From NCBI GenBank assembly GCA_024409165.1, contig JAKSUE010000101.1, positions 1 to 5,686 of the forward strand: 5,686 nt of DNA, read 5' to 3'. The position numbers and the translations under genes are program-made. Below, piece by piece: positions 1 through 5,558 of this stretch. This DNA comes from an archaeon. GTDB lineage: Archaea > Methanobacteriota > Methanobacteria > Methanobacteriales > Methanobacteriaceae. Positions within the stretch are counted from its first letter, which is position 1. Every line of letters begins with the position of its first letter. The notes beneath the pieces are model-generated. The model searched no databases and was not told where the DNA came from. It worked only from the letters and a program-made list of their open reading frames with translations.

Positions 1-1
1 C

Positions 2-3000
2 ATCATACCATGGAATAGTGTCCAATCCTATAAATTCTTCAATATTGATGATATAGCAACTGCATCACAATATCTAAAAGAATACATAGAATTAAATCAT
101 AAATTACCAAACACTATCCAAATCAATGGTTCCAATATTAGTATAATTAGTTATGCTCAACTTGCAAGTGAAGCTATACTCAATATCAATGGTGATTTAT
201 ACTCATTATTAATAGCTAAAAACTTTAATGAAGATTTAAGTGATTTAAATAATGAAAGTAATAGTCCTGAAAGTTTAGAAAACAACAATAATTTAGAATT
301 AAACACATCACAGATACATTCACTCGAATACATTTATTTAATTAATCAATTAAATGAATATTTTAACAATAATCCTCAATATAAAAGCACTTCATCATTC
401 AACCATGATTTTAATAATGCTTATATTGATTTAAATAACATCTATCTTGATTTCAATACAATGGTTTACCTAATTAGTGAAGTATTATCTTCTTATAATC
501 ACTACAACTCACTTCCTAATTTCTTAAATTTAATATCTTTTAATCATATAAAAGATAATTCAACCATATTATTCTCTCAAGAAGATATTATTAACAGTAG
601 TTATTATTTAAAAGAGTATATCTATTCAAATCATAATTTACCTAATACCTGGGTAATTGCTAATCATTCTCTCAATATTGCACAAGTATTAGACATTTAT
701 ACATCTTGTATCTATAATATTGATTTCAATGTTTACCAATCAATCCCATTAAGAGAATTCAATAACTCTAACTTAAACACCAAATCTACCACTAATTCTA
801 TCCCTAGTTCTAGTTCTATTTCTAGTTCTATCCCTACTTCCTATGAAAATATTATTAGTGGAAATTTAGAATACTTTGAATACATCTCTTTAATTTATGA
901 TTTAAAAGAATCTTTTGATGAAGGTAAAGTAGTTTCTAACCTATCTGATTTATCATTAGGAGATAATATTGGCTTTAATTCTTTATTATTAATGGAAACT
1001 TTAATATTAAATGATTATTCATCATTAATTAATAATTCAACTAATAATTGTAATCTTTCATCCATAGAAGAAATAACCATAATTCCATGGATAGTTATTT
1101 CAAATCCAGATAAAGTTTATAATTACAGAACTAACAAAGTTTATGATTCTATACAAGAAGCTATTGATGATGAAGACACCTTAGATAAAGATTATATTGG
1201 AGTTGCTAAATCTAATATTTTTGAATCTATCACTATTAATAAAACCATATATTTGGCTCCTGTTACAAATTATATTGTTAAATTTATTAGTTATAATGAT
1301 AATATTAGTAATTACGGGAGTGTTTCTAAGAACAATAGTAATTCAGCTATTATTTATTTATATTCTAACTCATCTATAATTGAAGGTTTTACTTTCATTA
1401 ATAGTAATAAATACTCTAATTCTTATGATGATTATAAAGAGTATGATAATTATAATGCTATTGAAGTTATTGGATCTTATAATACTATAAGTAATTGTAT
1501 TTTCAATGATTTTGATAATGGAGTTGTAGTTAGAGGTTTAGAAAATTATATTGGTTTTAATGATTTTAATTCATCATCTGCTATTATTTATGGTAATTCA
1601 ACCACATTCGAGTCTAATAAAATTAATGTAGATGATTATGGTATTAAATTATTAAATTCAGATAATTCTAATATTTTAGGAAATATTATTCATAGTGATA
1701 TTCCTATTTATATTTCTAATTCATCAGCAAATATTAATTTTAATAGTTTAATTAGTGCTACTTCAAATCCTAATGGTGTAAATAATGTTTATATTAACTC
1801 TAATAAACACATTGATTTAAATAATAATTGGTGGGGATTAAATAATCCAGATTCATTTAATTATTTTGATGATTTTAAATCTAAGAATATTTCTTGTGAT
1901 TCTTGGCTTGTCCTATCATTAGATACCTTTGTTGATTATTCTACAAATTCATCTGGAACTCATAATACTGTTTTGATTGGAGATTTGACTCATAATAATC
2001 TTAATCAAGATTTATCAAATGAATATGTAATTGATAATTTAGAAATGAATTTTAGAACTAATTATGGTACTATTACAGATGATTTAGATAATAAAGGCAT
2101 ATTTATAAATAATTTTGATAATTCATCATCTACTTTAGTTTTAAGTTATGATGGAGTAGCTATTGCTAATATTTATGCATCAGAGCCATCTGAAGCTTAT
2201 GTTAGTTTAAGTTTAGATAATGAAATTATTAATAAAATGATTTATTTACCATCAAATACAAGTTATGGTGTTATTAATAATCGTTCAAATAAATCATACG
2301 GTTCAATTCAAGAAGCTATTGATGATAATGATACTAAAAATGGAGATATTATTATTTTAAAAAGAGGTATTTTTTCTGAAAATATCTTTATTTATAAAAA
2401 TATCACATTAAAATCTGAAGATATCACTTATTTAAATAGTGTAGATGATTCAAAAGCCACTATTACAATTTTTGCAAATGGTGCAACCATTGATAATTTA
2501 TTTATCACAGGAGATGAAGATAGCTATGCTGTTTATAACATAGGTGTTAATACTCATTTAATTAATTGTACATTATCTGATTCTATGGTTGGATTATATA
2601 CTATTGGATCTAATAATTGCTCTATTGATAGTTGTAATTTTTTAAATAATGAATATGGTATTTATGCACACTCTACAGATAATTTAAAATGCTTTAATTG
2701 TAGTTTTGTCGATGATTCTTATGGTATTTATGGATTTGAAAATTCTAATATAACCATCTCTAACTCTAAATTTGAATATTGTTGGATTAGTTTAGATTTA
2801 GTTAATATGGTTGATAATACCTTAATAGAAAATACTGTAATTACAGAATCTTATTTAGGTTTAGAACTTGTTAATTCTAATAATATTTGTTTAATAAATA
2901 ATTTATTTTCAAATAATATTGTAGCTTGTTCTATCTGTAATTCTACATTTAAATCTGATATTAACTCTAATATTAACTCTACAATTAACTTTACAATTAA

Positions 3001-4465
3001 TTCTACAATTAATCCTACAATTAATAATAAATTTGTAAATAATACTCTCGGTGATTTTGCAATTTTTGATGATGTTAATATTGTATTACAAAAAGATATG
3101 TGGTCCTGTGGTCCAGCGTCTTTAGCTACTGTATTACATAAATTAGGATATACAAACTTCAATCAAAATAATATTATTAATTATACAAATGTTGGTAAAG
3201 AAGGTACTAATTTATTAAGTCTTTTAAATTATTTACATGACAACACTGTTAAAAACTTTAGTTATGCGGCTTGTTTAAAAGTCAATTCATCTGAGTTACA
3301 AGATTTAGATATTGTTCTTTTAAACATTAGTGGTGACTTACATTATAGCGTAATCTGGGATATTAATGAAGAATGGGTTATTTTAGCAGATTCCACAGCA
3401 GGAATGTTAAATATAAGCAGATCTTCATTTGATGATTTATTCAGTTCTTATATTTTAGTATTAGATGCTTCTAACCGCAAAGGAATTATTCTAACTCCTC
3501 AAGAAGCTTCAAGTATTTATGGTACTTGGACTGTTGAAAGTGCATGGACTTGGTTAAATACTCCATGTTTTGAAATCCCTGGATATGCTCAATTAGATGA
3601 TAATTATGGTGTTTTAGGTCAAAGTATTAAATTAGCAGGATGGTTTTTACTTGGTATTGATGATAATGGTTGTATAACTCCATTAGATTTAGCTTTAGAT
3701 GGTCTTTCTGTTGTATCTGGCTTTGGTATTGCGGAACGTTGTGGCTTATCTAGTGCTACAATTATTGAAAAGATAATTGAAAAACCATTGGTTAATAAAT
3801 TTATATCTCATGAATTATATTCCATAGCTAAAAAGGGTTTCACTGCCTATAAAACAATCTTATCTGTGTTAAGTAATCCTGTTAAATATTCTATTAGTCA
3901 AATAAGTACTAAATTTATAGATTTATTTGAGAAAAATGCCCTAACCTACTTTGCTAAAAATTATATTAGTAATAATTTTAATACTTTAGCAAGTGTTTTA
4001 GGAATTACTGGTAGTTATGATAATCTATTAAATAATACATTATTATTAGCAAAGATTTCTAAATTAGGTGGTAAAGATCCTTTGAAAGATGTTATTTATA
4101 ATTCTAAATGTACTATATCATCTAGTTTGATAAATACAGATATTGCTTTAAAATCAATTTATAAAGCATATGTTTCTATAGGTAATAAAGCTTCTAATGC
4201 ATTAAAAGCTATTAAAAAAGCTGTTAGTTCACCAGCTAATCTAAAGACTGCTCTTAAATATATGGATAAGAAGGTTAAAAAGAAAGTTAAATCATCTAAG
4301 ATTTATAAATATGTTTCCAAACAATTAGATAAATCAAAATTAGGAAAAACAGTTAAAAAACAACTTAAAACAGCAGGTAAAACTCTTGCTAAAGCTCTTG
4401 TTAACACTTCTAAACGTATATTTAACGGTATGAATTATGTTGTTAAAAAATTAAAATTCTGGTAG
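2..4465 (+). CDS. Large adhesin-like surface protein with PMBR, beta-helix, C39 peptidase and cationic C-terminus (5'-partial)
   Basis: The frame is open from the first bases of the window to the TAG at 4463-4465 (1487 residues visible); the true start and any signal peptide lie upstream. The ATG at 461 is only an internal Met, because wall-binding repeat sequence continues in frame before it. Visible domains, by residue: PMBR-type repeats (13-65, 191-241) with degenerate relatives between and after, Ser-rich linker, beta-helix 1 (378 to about 613), Ig-like domain (about 633-750), beta-helix 2 (763 to about 1025), C39 peptidase (1026-1155), hydrophobic pre-toxin-like segment (about 1213-1244), Lys-rich tail (1358-1487). 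The order, wall binding first and a variable basic domain last, resembles a polymorphic toxin more than a plain adhesin. The protein probably sits on the cell surface bound to pseudomurein; no C-terminal membrane anchor or sortase motif is visible. Domain calls are by eye. The toxin role is inferred; surface protein and C39 calls are firm. Confidence 0.9.
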   Translation: MIPWNSVQSYKFFNIDDIATASQYLKEYIELNHKLPNTIQINGSNISIISYAQLASEAILNINGDLYSLLIAKNFNEDLSDLNNESNSPESLENNNNLELNTSQIHSLEYIYLINQLNEYFNNNPQYKSTSSFNHDFNNAYIDLNNIYLDFNTMVYLISEVLSSYNHYNSLPNFLNLISFNHIKDNSTILFSQEDIINSSYYLKEYIYSNHNLPNTWVIANHSLNIAQVLDIYTSCIYNIDFNVYQSIPLREFNNSNLNTKSTTNSIPSSSSISSSIPTSYENIISGNLEYFEYISLIYDLKESFDEGKVVSNLSDLSLGDNIGFNSLLLMETLILNDYSSLINNSTNNCNLSSIEEITIIPWIVISNPDKVYNYRTNKVYDSIQEAIDDEDTLDKDYIGVAKSNIFESITINKTIYLAPVTNYIVKFISYNDNISNYGSVSKNNSNSAIIYLYSNSSIIEGFTFINSNKYSNSYDDYKEYDNYNAIEVIGSYNTISNCIFNDFDNGVVVRGLENYIGFNDFNSSSAIIYGNSTTFESNKINVDDYGIKLLNSDNSNILGNIIHSDIPIYISNSSANINFNSLISATSNPNGVNNVYINSNKHIDLNNNWWGLNNPDSFNYFDDFKSKNISCDSWLVLSLDTFVDYSTNSSGTHNTVLIGDLTHNNLNQDLSNEYVIDNLEMNFRTNYGTITDDLDNKGIFINNFDNSSSTLVLSYDGVAIANIYASEPSEAYVSLSLDNEIINKMIYLPSNTSYGVINNRSNKSYGSIQEAIDDNDTKNGDIIILKRGIFSENIFIYKNITLKSEDITYLNSVDDSKATITIFANGATIDNLFITGDEDSYAVYNIGVNTHLINCTLSDSMVGLYTIGSNNCSIDSCNFLNNEYGIYAHSTDNLKCFNCSFVDDSYGIYGFENSNITISNSKFEYCWISLDLVNMVDNTLIENTVITESYLGLELVNSNNICLINNLFSNNIVACSICNSTFKSDINSNINSTINFTINSTINPTINNKFVNNTLGDFAIFDDVNIVLQKDMWSCGPASLATVLHKLGYTNFNQNNIINYTNVGKEGTNLLSLLNYLHDNTVKNFSYAACLKVNSSELQDLDIVLLNISGDLHYSVIWDINEEWVILADSTAGMLNISRSSFDDLFSSYILVLDASNRKGIILTPQEASSIYGTWTVESAWTWLNTPCFEIPGYAQLDDNYGVLGQSIKLAGWFLLGIDDNGCITPLDLALDGLSVVSGFGIAERCGLSSATIIEKIIEKPLVNKFISHELYSIAKKGFTAYKTILSVLSNPVKYSISQISTKFIDLFEKNALTYFAKNYISNNFNTLASVLGITGSYDNLLNNTLLLAKISKLGGKDPLKDVIYNSKCTISSSLINTDIALKSIYKAYVSIGNKASNALKAIKKAVSSPANLKTALKYMDKKVKKKVKSSKIYKYVSKQLDKSKLGKTVKKQLKTAGKTLAKALVNTSKRIFNGMNYVVKKLKFW
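38..196 (+). other. Pseudomurein-binding repeat 1 (protein domain)
   Basis: Visible residues 13-65 follow the PMBR pattern: an Ala/Ser-rich helix, 'YLKEYIELNHKLPNTIQING', then a hydrophobic helix ending 'INGD'. The 'N-H-x-L-P-N-T' core is shared exactly with the second repeat. PMBRs bind the pseudomurein wall of Methanobacteriales and occur in surface proteins and pseudomurein endoisopeptidases. This copy lies wholly upstream of the Met at 461, which shows that the gene starts before the window. Confidence 0.8.
320..373 (+). repeat. Degenerate inter-PMBR repeat, copy A
   Basis: The encoded segment 'SLEYIYLINQLNEYFNNN' matches 'YFEYISLIYDLKESFDEG' at 872-925 in spacing and hydrophobic pattern (x-E-Y-I-x-L-I-x-x-L-x-E). 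The two copies follow PMBR 1 and PMBR 2 respectively. The N-terminal region therefore looks like a duplicated unit of PMBR plus a helical, perhaps decayed PMBR-like, segment. Confidence 0.5.
572..724 (+). other. Pseudomurein-binding repeat 2 (protein domain)
   Basis: Visible residues 191-241 repeat the PMBR pattern: 'FSQEDIINSSYYLKEYIYSN', then 'HNLPNTWVIANHSLNIAQVL' and a closing 'IYNID'. It aligns without gaps to repeat 1 over the 'YLKEYI-x2-N-H-x-L-P-N-T' core. Expected role: non-covalent attachment to the archaeal cell wall. Confidence 0.8.
797..841 (+). repeat. Ser/Pro/Ile low-complexity linker
   Basis: Fifteen codons encode 'SIPSSSSISSSIPTS', built from repeated tct-agt and atc-cct/act units. 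It is a flexible linker between wall-binding repeats, and a likely site of O-glycosylation and of replication slippage. Confidence 0.6.
872..925 (+). repeat. Degenerate inter-PMBR repeat, copy B
   Basis: This is the second copy of the helical segment described at 320-373 (E-Y-I-x-L-I-x-x-L-x-E). Hydrophobic helix-like sequence follows to about nt 1000, before the first beta-helix. It could be a diverged PMBR; the LPN core is absent. Confidence 0.45.
1133..1840 (+). other. Right-handed parallel beta-helix 1 with terminal WWG motif (protein domain)
   Basis: The domain opens with the cap motif 'NKVYDSIQEAIDDEDT', which is common at the start of methanogen beta-helix adhesins. Irregular rungs follow, with Asn turns and alternating hydrophobics (for example around 'SNCIFNDFDNGVVV' and 'DDYGIKLL'). 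It closes with 'NNNWWGLNNPD', whose WWG codons are at 1829-1837; this motif typically ends the beta-helix in Methanobrevibacter/Methanosphaera surface proteins. The cap is degenerate compared with helix 2: the usual G-D-T/G-x-Y-x-E-N stretch reads 'DKDYIGVAKSNIFESITINK'. The likely role is a rigid stalk or carbohydrate/cell binding; no catalytic residues are recognised. Confidence 0.75.
1898..2248 (+). other. Ig-like (Big_1-type) spacer domain (protein domain)
   Basis: The pattern 'SWLVLSLD ... IGDLTHNN ... NFRTNYGTITDD ... LSYDGVAIANIYASEP' matches the beta-sandwich domain that follows the WWG motif in methanogen adhesin-like proteins. There the usual form is W-L-V-L, a D-L-T-x-N strand, an F-x-T-x-x-G-T-I strand and a final strand equivalent to 'ATVDNQ'. 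It probably acts as a rigid spacer between the two beta-helices. Confidence 0.6.
2288..3055 (+). other. Right-handed parallel beta-helix 2 with cysteine ladder (protein domain)
   Basis: The domain starts with 'NKSYGSIQEAIDDNDT' (2288-2335), nearly identical to the cap of helix 1, then a well-kept 'NGDIIILKRGIFSENIFIYK'. Regular rungs follow of the type N-x-x-F-x-N-x-x-x-G-I-Y. Nine cysteines fall within the rungs (for example 'NNCSIDSCNF', 'LKCFNCSF', 'VACSIC'), suggesting stacked Cys positions inside the helix. There is no WWG end motif; a tetrapeptide repeat leads straight to the C39 domain. Confidence 0.75.
2960..3031 (+). repeat. 12-bp tandem repeat encoding Ile-Asn-x-x tetrapeptides
   Basis: Six 12-bp units of the type attaactctaca run in frame and encode INSN, INST, INFT, INST, INPT and INNK. 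The last unit is diverged. Three units carry N-x-S/T glycosylation sequons (two NST, one NFT). The array sits between beta-helix 2 and the peptidase domain, and its copy number could change by slippage without breaking the frame. Confidence 0.8.
3077..3466 (+). other. C39-family cysteine peptidase domain
   Basis: Visible residues 1026-1155. 'VLQKDMWSCGPASLATVLHK' fits the C39 N-terminal box, with the oxyanion Gln (codon 3089-3091) six residues before the nucleophile Cys (3107-3109). The catalytic His is in 'GDLHYSVIWD' (3341-3343) and the Asp in 'ILADSTAGML' (3389-3391). Cys-to-His is 78 residues and His-to-Asp is 16, as in bacteriocin-processing C39 peptidases. A final 'SFDDLFSSYILVLD' matches the usual end of the domain. 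C39 domains cleave after double-Gly leaders and are normally fused to ABC exporters. Here there is no transporter, and the domain sits inside a surface protein upstream of a basic tail. Catalytic competence looks intact; the substrate is unknown, and self-processing is an inference. Confidence 0.88.
3638..3733 (+). other. Hydrophobic pre-toxin-like segment
   Basis: The stretch 'GWFLLGIDDNGCITPLDLAL' followed by 'DGLSVVSGFGIAE' has the form G-x-D-x-x-G-x-I-T-P-x-D-x-x-L-D-x-L-S-x-x-x-G-x-G. It resembles the hydrophobic pre-toxin segments that precede C-terminal toxin domains in bacterial polymorphic toxins. It lies between the C39 domain and the basic tail. It may instead be a membrane-inserting helical hairpin. 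The assignment is by eye. Confidence 0.45.
4067..4072 (+). other. Single Gly-Gly motif, candidate C39 cleavage site
   Basis: The two ggt codons encode the only Gly-Gly pair in the 1487 visible residues, in 'LLLAKISKLGGKD'. C39 peptidases cut after Gly-Gly. The preceding residues only loosely match the classical double-glycine leader (hydrophobics at -3, -6 and -9 rather than -4, -7 and -12), so the site is plausible but unproven. Confidence 0.4.
4073..4462 (+). other. Lys-rich cationic C-terminal tail (putative toxin or antimicrobial domain)
   Basis: These are the 130 residues after the Gly-Gly. They contain 32 Lys and 1 Arg against 5 Asp, no Glu and no His: net about +28. The rest of the protein is Asn/Ser/Asp-rich. 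The Lys spacing gives amphipathic helices, for example 'YMDKKVKKKVKSSKIYKYV' and 'KTVKKQLKTAGKTLAKALVN'. The chain ends in 'VVKKLKFW'. The lack of His and Glu argues against most metal-dependent nuclease or peptidase toxins, and suits a membrane-active or polyanion-binding peptide. No family is recognised. Confidence 0.6.
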
Positions 4466-4470
4466 GAGGT
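4465..4470 (+). promoter_or_regulatory. Ribosome binding site overlapping the upstream stop codon
   Basis: GGAGGT shares its first G with the TAG stop of the surface-protein gene and lies 5 nt before the ATG at 4476. This fixes the start of the second gene and suggests translational coupling within one transcript. Confidence 0.85.
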
Positions 4471-4475
4471 TAAAT

Positions 4476-5474
4476 ATGGTGATTTTACCAGGTAATCCGA
4501 AAGTTAATGAGGAATTTATTAAAGGTTATGAAAGTTTAAATGAATACACTGATGTTCCAGGTTTAATTGAACTTCGAGAATTATTAGAAAGTTATAGGGA
4601 TGATGATCATTTAAGATTTATAGGTGAAAAAGCACTATTAGAATTAGCTTATTTAGGTGTTGAATATGAGAATAAATCTAAATTTTTTAGAGATGCCTTC
4701 TTTGCATTCGGTGCCCTTAAATGGATATTTAGATTATCTGATATGGCTTTTTCAGCTTTTCTTGGAGTTTACTCTATGATTGGATATAGTTGTGCCTATG
4801 AACTTCAAAGAGAGTTATCCGATGATGAAAAAGTTAAAATTATAGAAAGTTCTTTAGCTTGTAAAATATCTTTAGGATTAGATAATTTTGAAGATGTTGA
4901 AAACTGGAGAGATGTTAATAAAAAGTTCTTCAAAAAAGTTGCAGCTGTTAAATGGGAAAAACGTGCTAGAAAATTACATAATGCAATTCATGATGCATAT
5001 ATCTATAATTTTGGATGTCTCTTTCGTATGGATAACGAAACAGTAGCTCAATTTGCATTATGTAGTCGTTACTTAGCTTCTTGTGCTGCTGTAGCTAAAG
5101 GTCAAACCACAGTAAGTCCTGAAGGTATAGTTAATGCTTGGTTTTTAACTTTTAAACTCCTACACACTGATTTAACATCTTATGTCTTTGATGATGACGG
5201 TAGTGTAATGAAAAAAAATAAACATTCTAAAAATTTTCTAAATAAAAAAGGAGGAATATTTATGAAAAAATTTTCTAAAGGAATCTCAATTGTATTTAGT
5301 ATAATATTTTTTATAGTTTTAATCATAGTCTTATTCATGATTCTTGCATTACTCTTTGGTGATCAATTATATAATGTTGGTAGATTACCTGGTTTAATTG
5401 TACTATTTATCTGTGCATTCCTAACCAAAAAATTCTACAACAACATCTTAAAGGATGAAAACGAATTAGATTAA
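4476..5474 (+). CDS. Putative partner/immunity protein: helical soluble domain fused to a two-helix membrane segment
   Basis: The gene encodes 332 residues. The ATG at 4476 follows a strong GGAGGT at 5-nt spacing, and only 10 nt separate it from the upstream stop, so the two genes are almost certainly co-transcribed. Residues 1 to about 250 look all-helical and soluble, with no signal peptide. There is an aromatic-rich stretch at about 68-105 ('FFRDAFFAFGALKWIF', then a Tyr/Cys-rich helix) and a basic region at about 148-170. I recognise no family. A Lys/Asn-rich joint (about 247-262) leads to two hydrophobic segments (about 270-294 and 304-316) and a charged end. The joint is encoded by an A8 tract and a ribosome binding site for the internal ATG at 5262, which suggests two genes fused in frame. 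Position right after a toxin-like C-terminus suggests immunity or delivery, by inference only. The gene itself is well supported. Confidence 0.88.
   Translation: MVILPGNPKVNEEFIKGYESLNEYTDVPGLIELRELLESYRDDDHLRFIGEKALLELAYLGVEYENKSKFFRDAFFAFGALKWIFRLSDMAFSAFLGVYSMIGYSCAYELQRELSDDEKVKIIESSLACKISLGLDNFEDVENWRDVNKKFFKKVAAVKWEKRARKLHNAIHDAYIYNFGCLFRMDNETVAQFALCSRYLASCAAVAKGQTTVSPEGIVNAWFLTFKLLHTDLTSYVFDDDGSVMKKNKHSKNFLNKKGGIFMKKFSKGISIVFSIIFFIVLIIVLFMILALLFGDQLYNVGRLPGLIVLFICAFLTKKFYNNILKDENELD
5211..5218 (+). repeat. A8 homopolymer at the soluble/membrane junction
   Basis: Eight A's follow the in-frame ATG at 5208. One A fewer would give a stop at 5239-5241; one A more would give a stop at 5219-5221. 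Either change splits the gene into a soluble protein of about 250-260 residues and the separate 70-residue membrane protein. The tract is a plausible slippage site or sequencing-error site. Confidence 0.7.
5250..5255 (+). promoter_or_regulatory. Internal ribosome binding site before an in-frame ATG
   Basis: GGAGGA lies 6 nt before the ATG at 5262, inside the second gene. It is as strong as the site at 4465 and sits where the protein changes from soluble to membrane-spanning, so it probably directs independent translation of the membrane part. Confidence 0.7.
5262..5474 (+). CDS. Small two-helix membrane protein (nested, same frame as the 4476 gene)
   Basis: Translation from the ATG at 5262 gives 70 residues starting 'MKKFSKGIS', a typical start for a small membrane protein: Lys-rich N-terminus, a long hydrophobic helix (about 8-32), a short loop with 'FGDQLYNVGRLPG', a second helix (about 44-54), then Lys and an acidic end 'KDENELD'. 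Its own GGAGGA at 6-nt spacing supports real initiation here. It may be made in addition to, or instead of, the 332-residue product. Small two-helix proteins of this size are common as bacteriocin immunity proteins, and that role next to a cationic toxin-like tail is attractive but unproven. The alternative is that the site is a relic and only the fusion is made. Confidence 0.6.
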   Translation: MKKFSKGISIVFSIIFFIVLIIVLFMILALLFGDQLYNVGRLPGLIVLFICAFLTKKFYNNILKDENELD

Positions 5475-5515
5475 AATTAAATAAAATTAAATAAATTAAA
5501 TAAAAAAATTAAATT
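5475..5515 (+). repeat. AATTAAATA direct repeats after the last stop
   Basis: Three copies of AATTAAATA (5475-5483, 5485-5493, 5494-5502) and a partial copy (5508-5515) lie between the stop codon and the terminator hairpin. They could be a simple low-complexity 3' UTR; no function is evident. Confidence 0.4.
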
Positions 5516-5521
5516 TGTTTT

Positions 5522-5554
5522 GAGATAATATTTTTATTATCTCTTTATTTTTTT
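5522..5554 (+). terminator. Hairpin plus T-tract terminator
   Basis: A perfect 9-bp stem (GAGATAATA at 5522-5530 with TATTATCTC at 5535-5543) and a TTTT loop are followed by TTTATTTTTTT (5544-5554). Archaeal termination depends mainly on the T-tract. Its position 47 nt past the last stop fits the end of the operon. Confidence 0.7.
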
Positions 5555-5558
5555 AAAT

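Noticed and set aside
461..463. ATG as the start of the large gene
   Set aside because: The frame stays open and domain-rich back to position 2, and no ribosome binding site precedes it.
1197..1379. 60-codon plus-strand reading frame
   Set aside because: It lies inside the beta-helix coding region in another frame, and its Leu/Ile-rich composition is what a shifted reading of AT-rich codons gives. No ribosome binding site.
2960..3031. CRISPR-like array
   Set aside because: The units are 12 bp, directly adjacent, in frame and without spacers.
2851..3162. 103-codon minus-strand reading frame
   Set aside because: It is antisense to the tetrapeptide array and the C39 catalytic Cys box, which are clearly coding on the plus strand. 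Its repeated Leu-Ile-Val-Glu pattern is the reverse reading of the 12-bp array.
3077..3466. Pseudomurein endoisopeptidase (C71, Pei-type) domain
   Set aside because: PMBRs plus a Cys-His-Asp enzyme suggested it, but the Gln six residues before Cys and the Cys-to-His and His-to-Asp distances fit C39.
4073..4462. Histone-like or ribosomal-protein-like C-terminal domain
   Set aside because: Lys-rich composition alone suggests it, but no histone-fold or ribosomal motif is recognisable, and the location on a surface protein argues against it.
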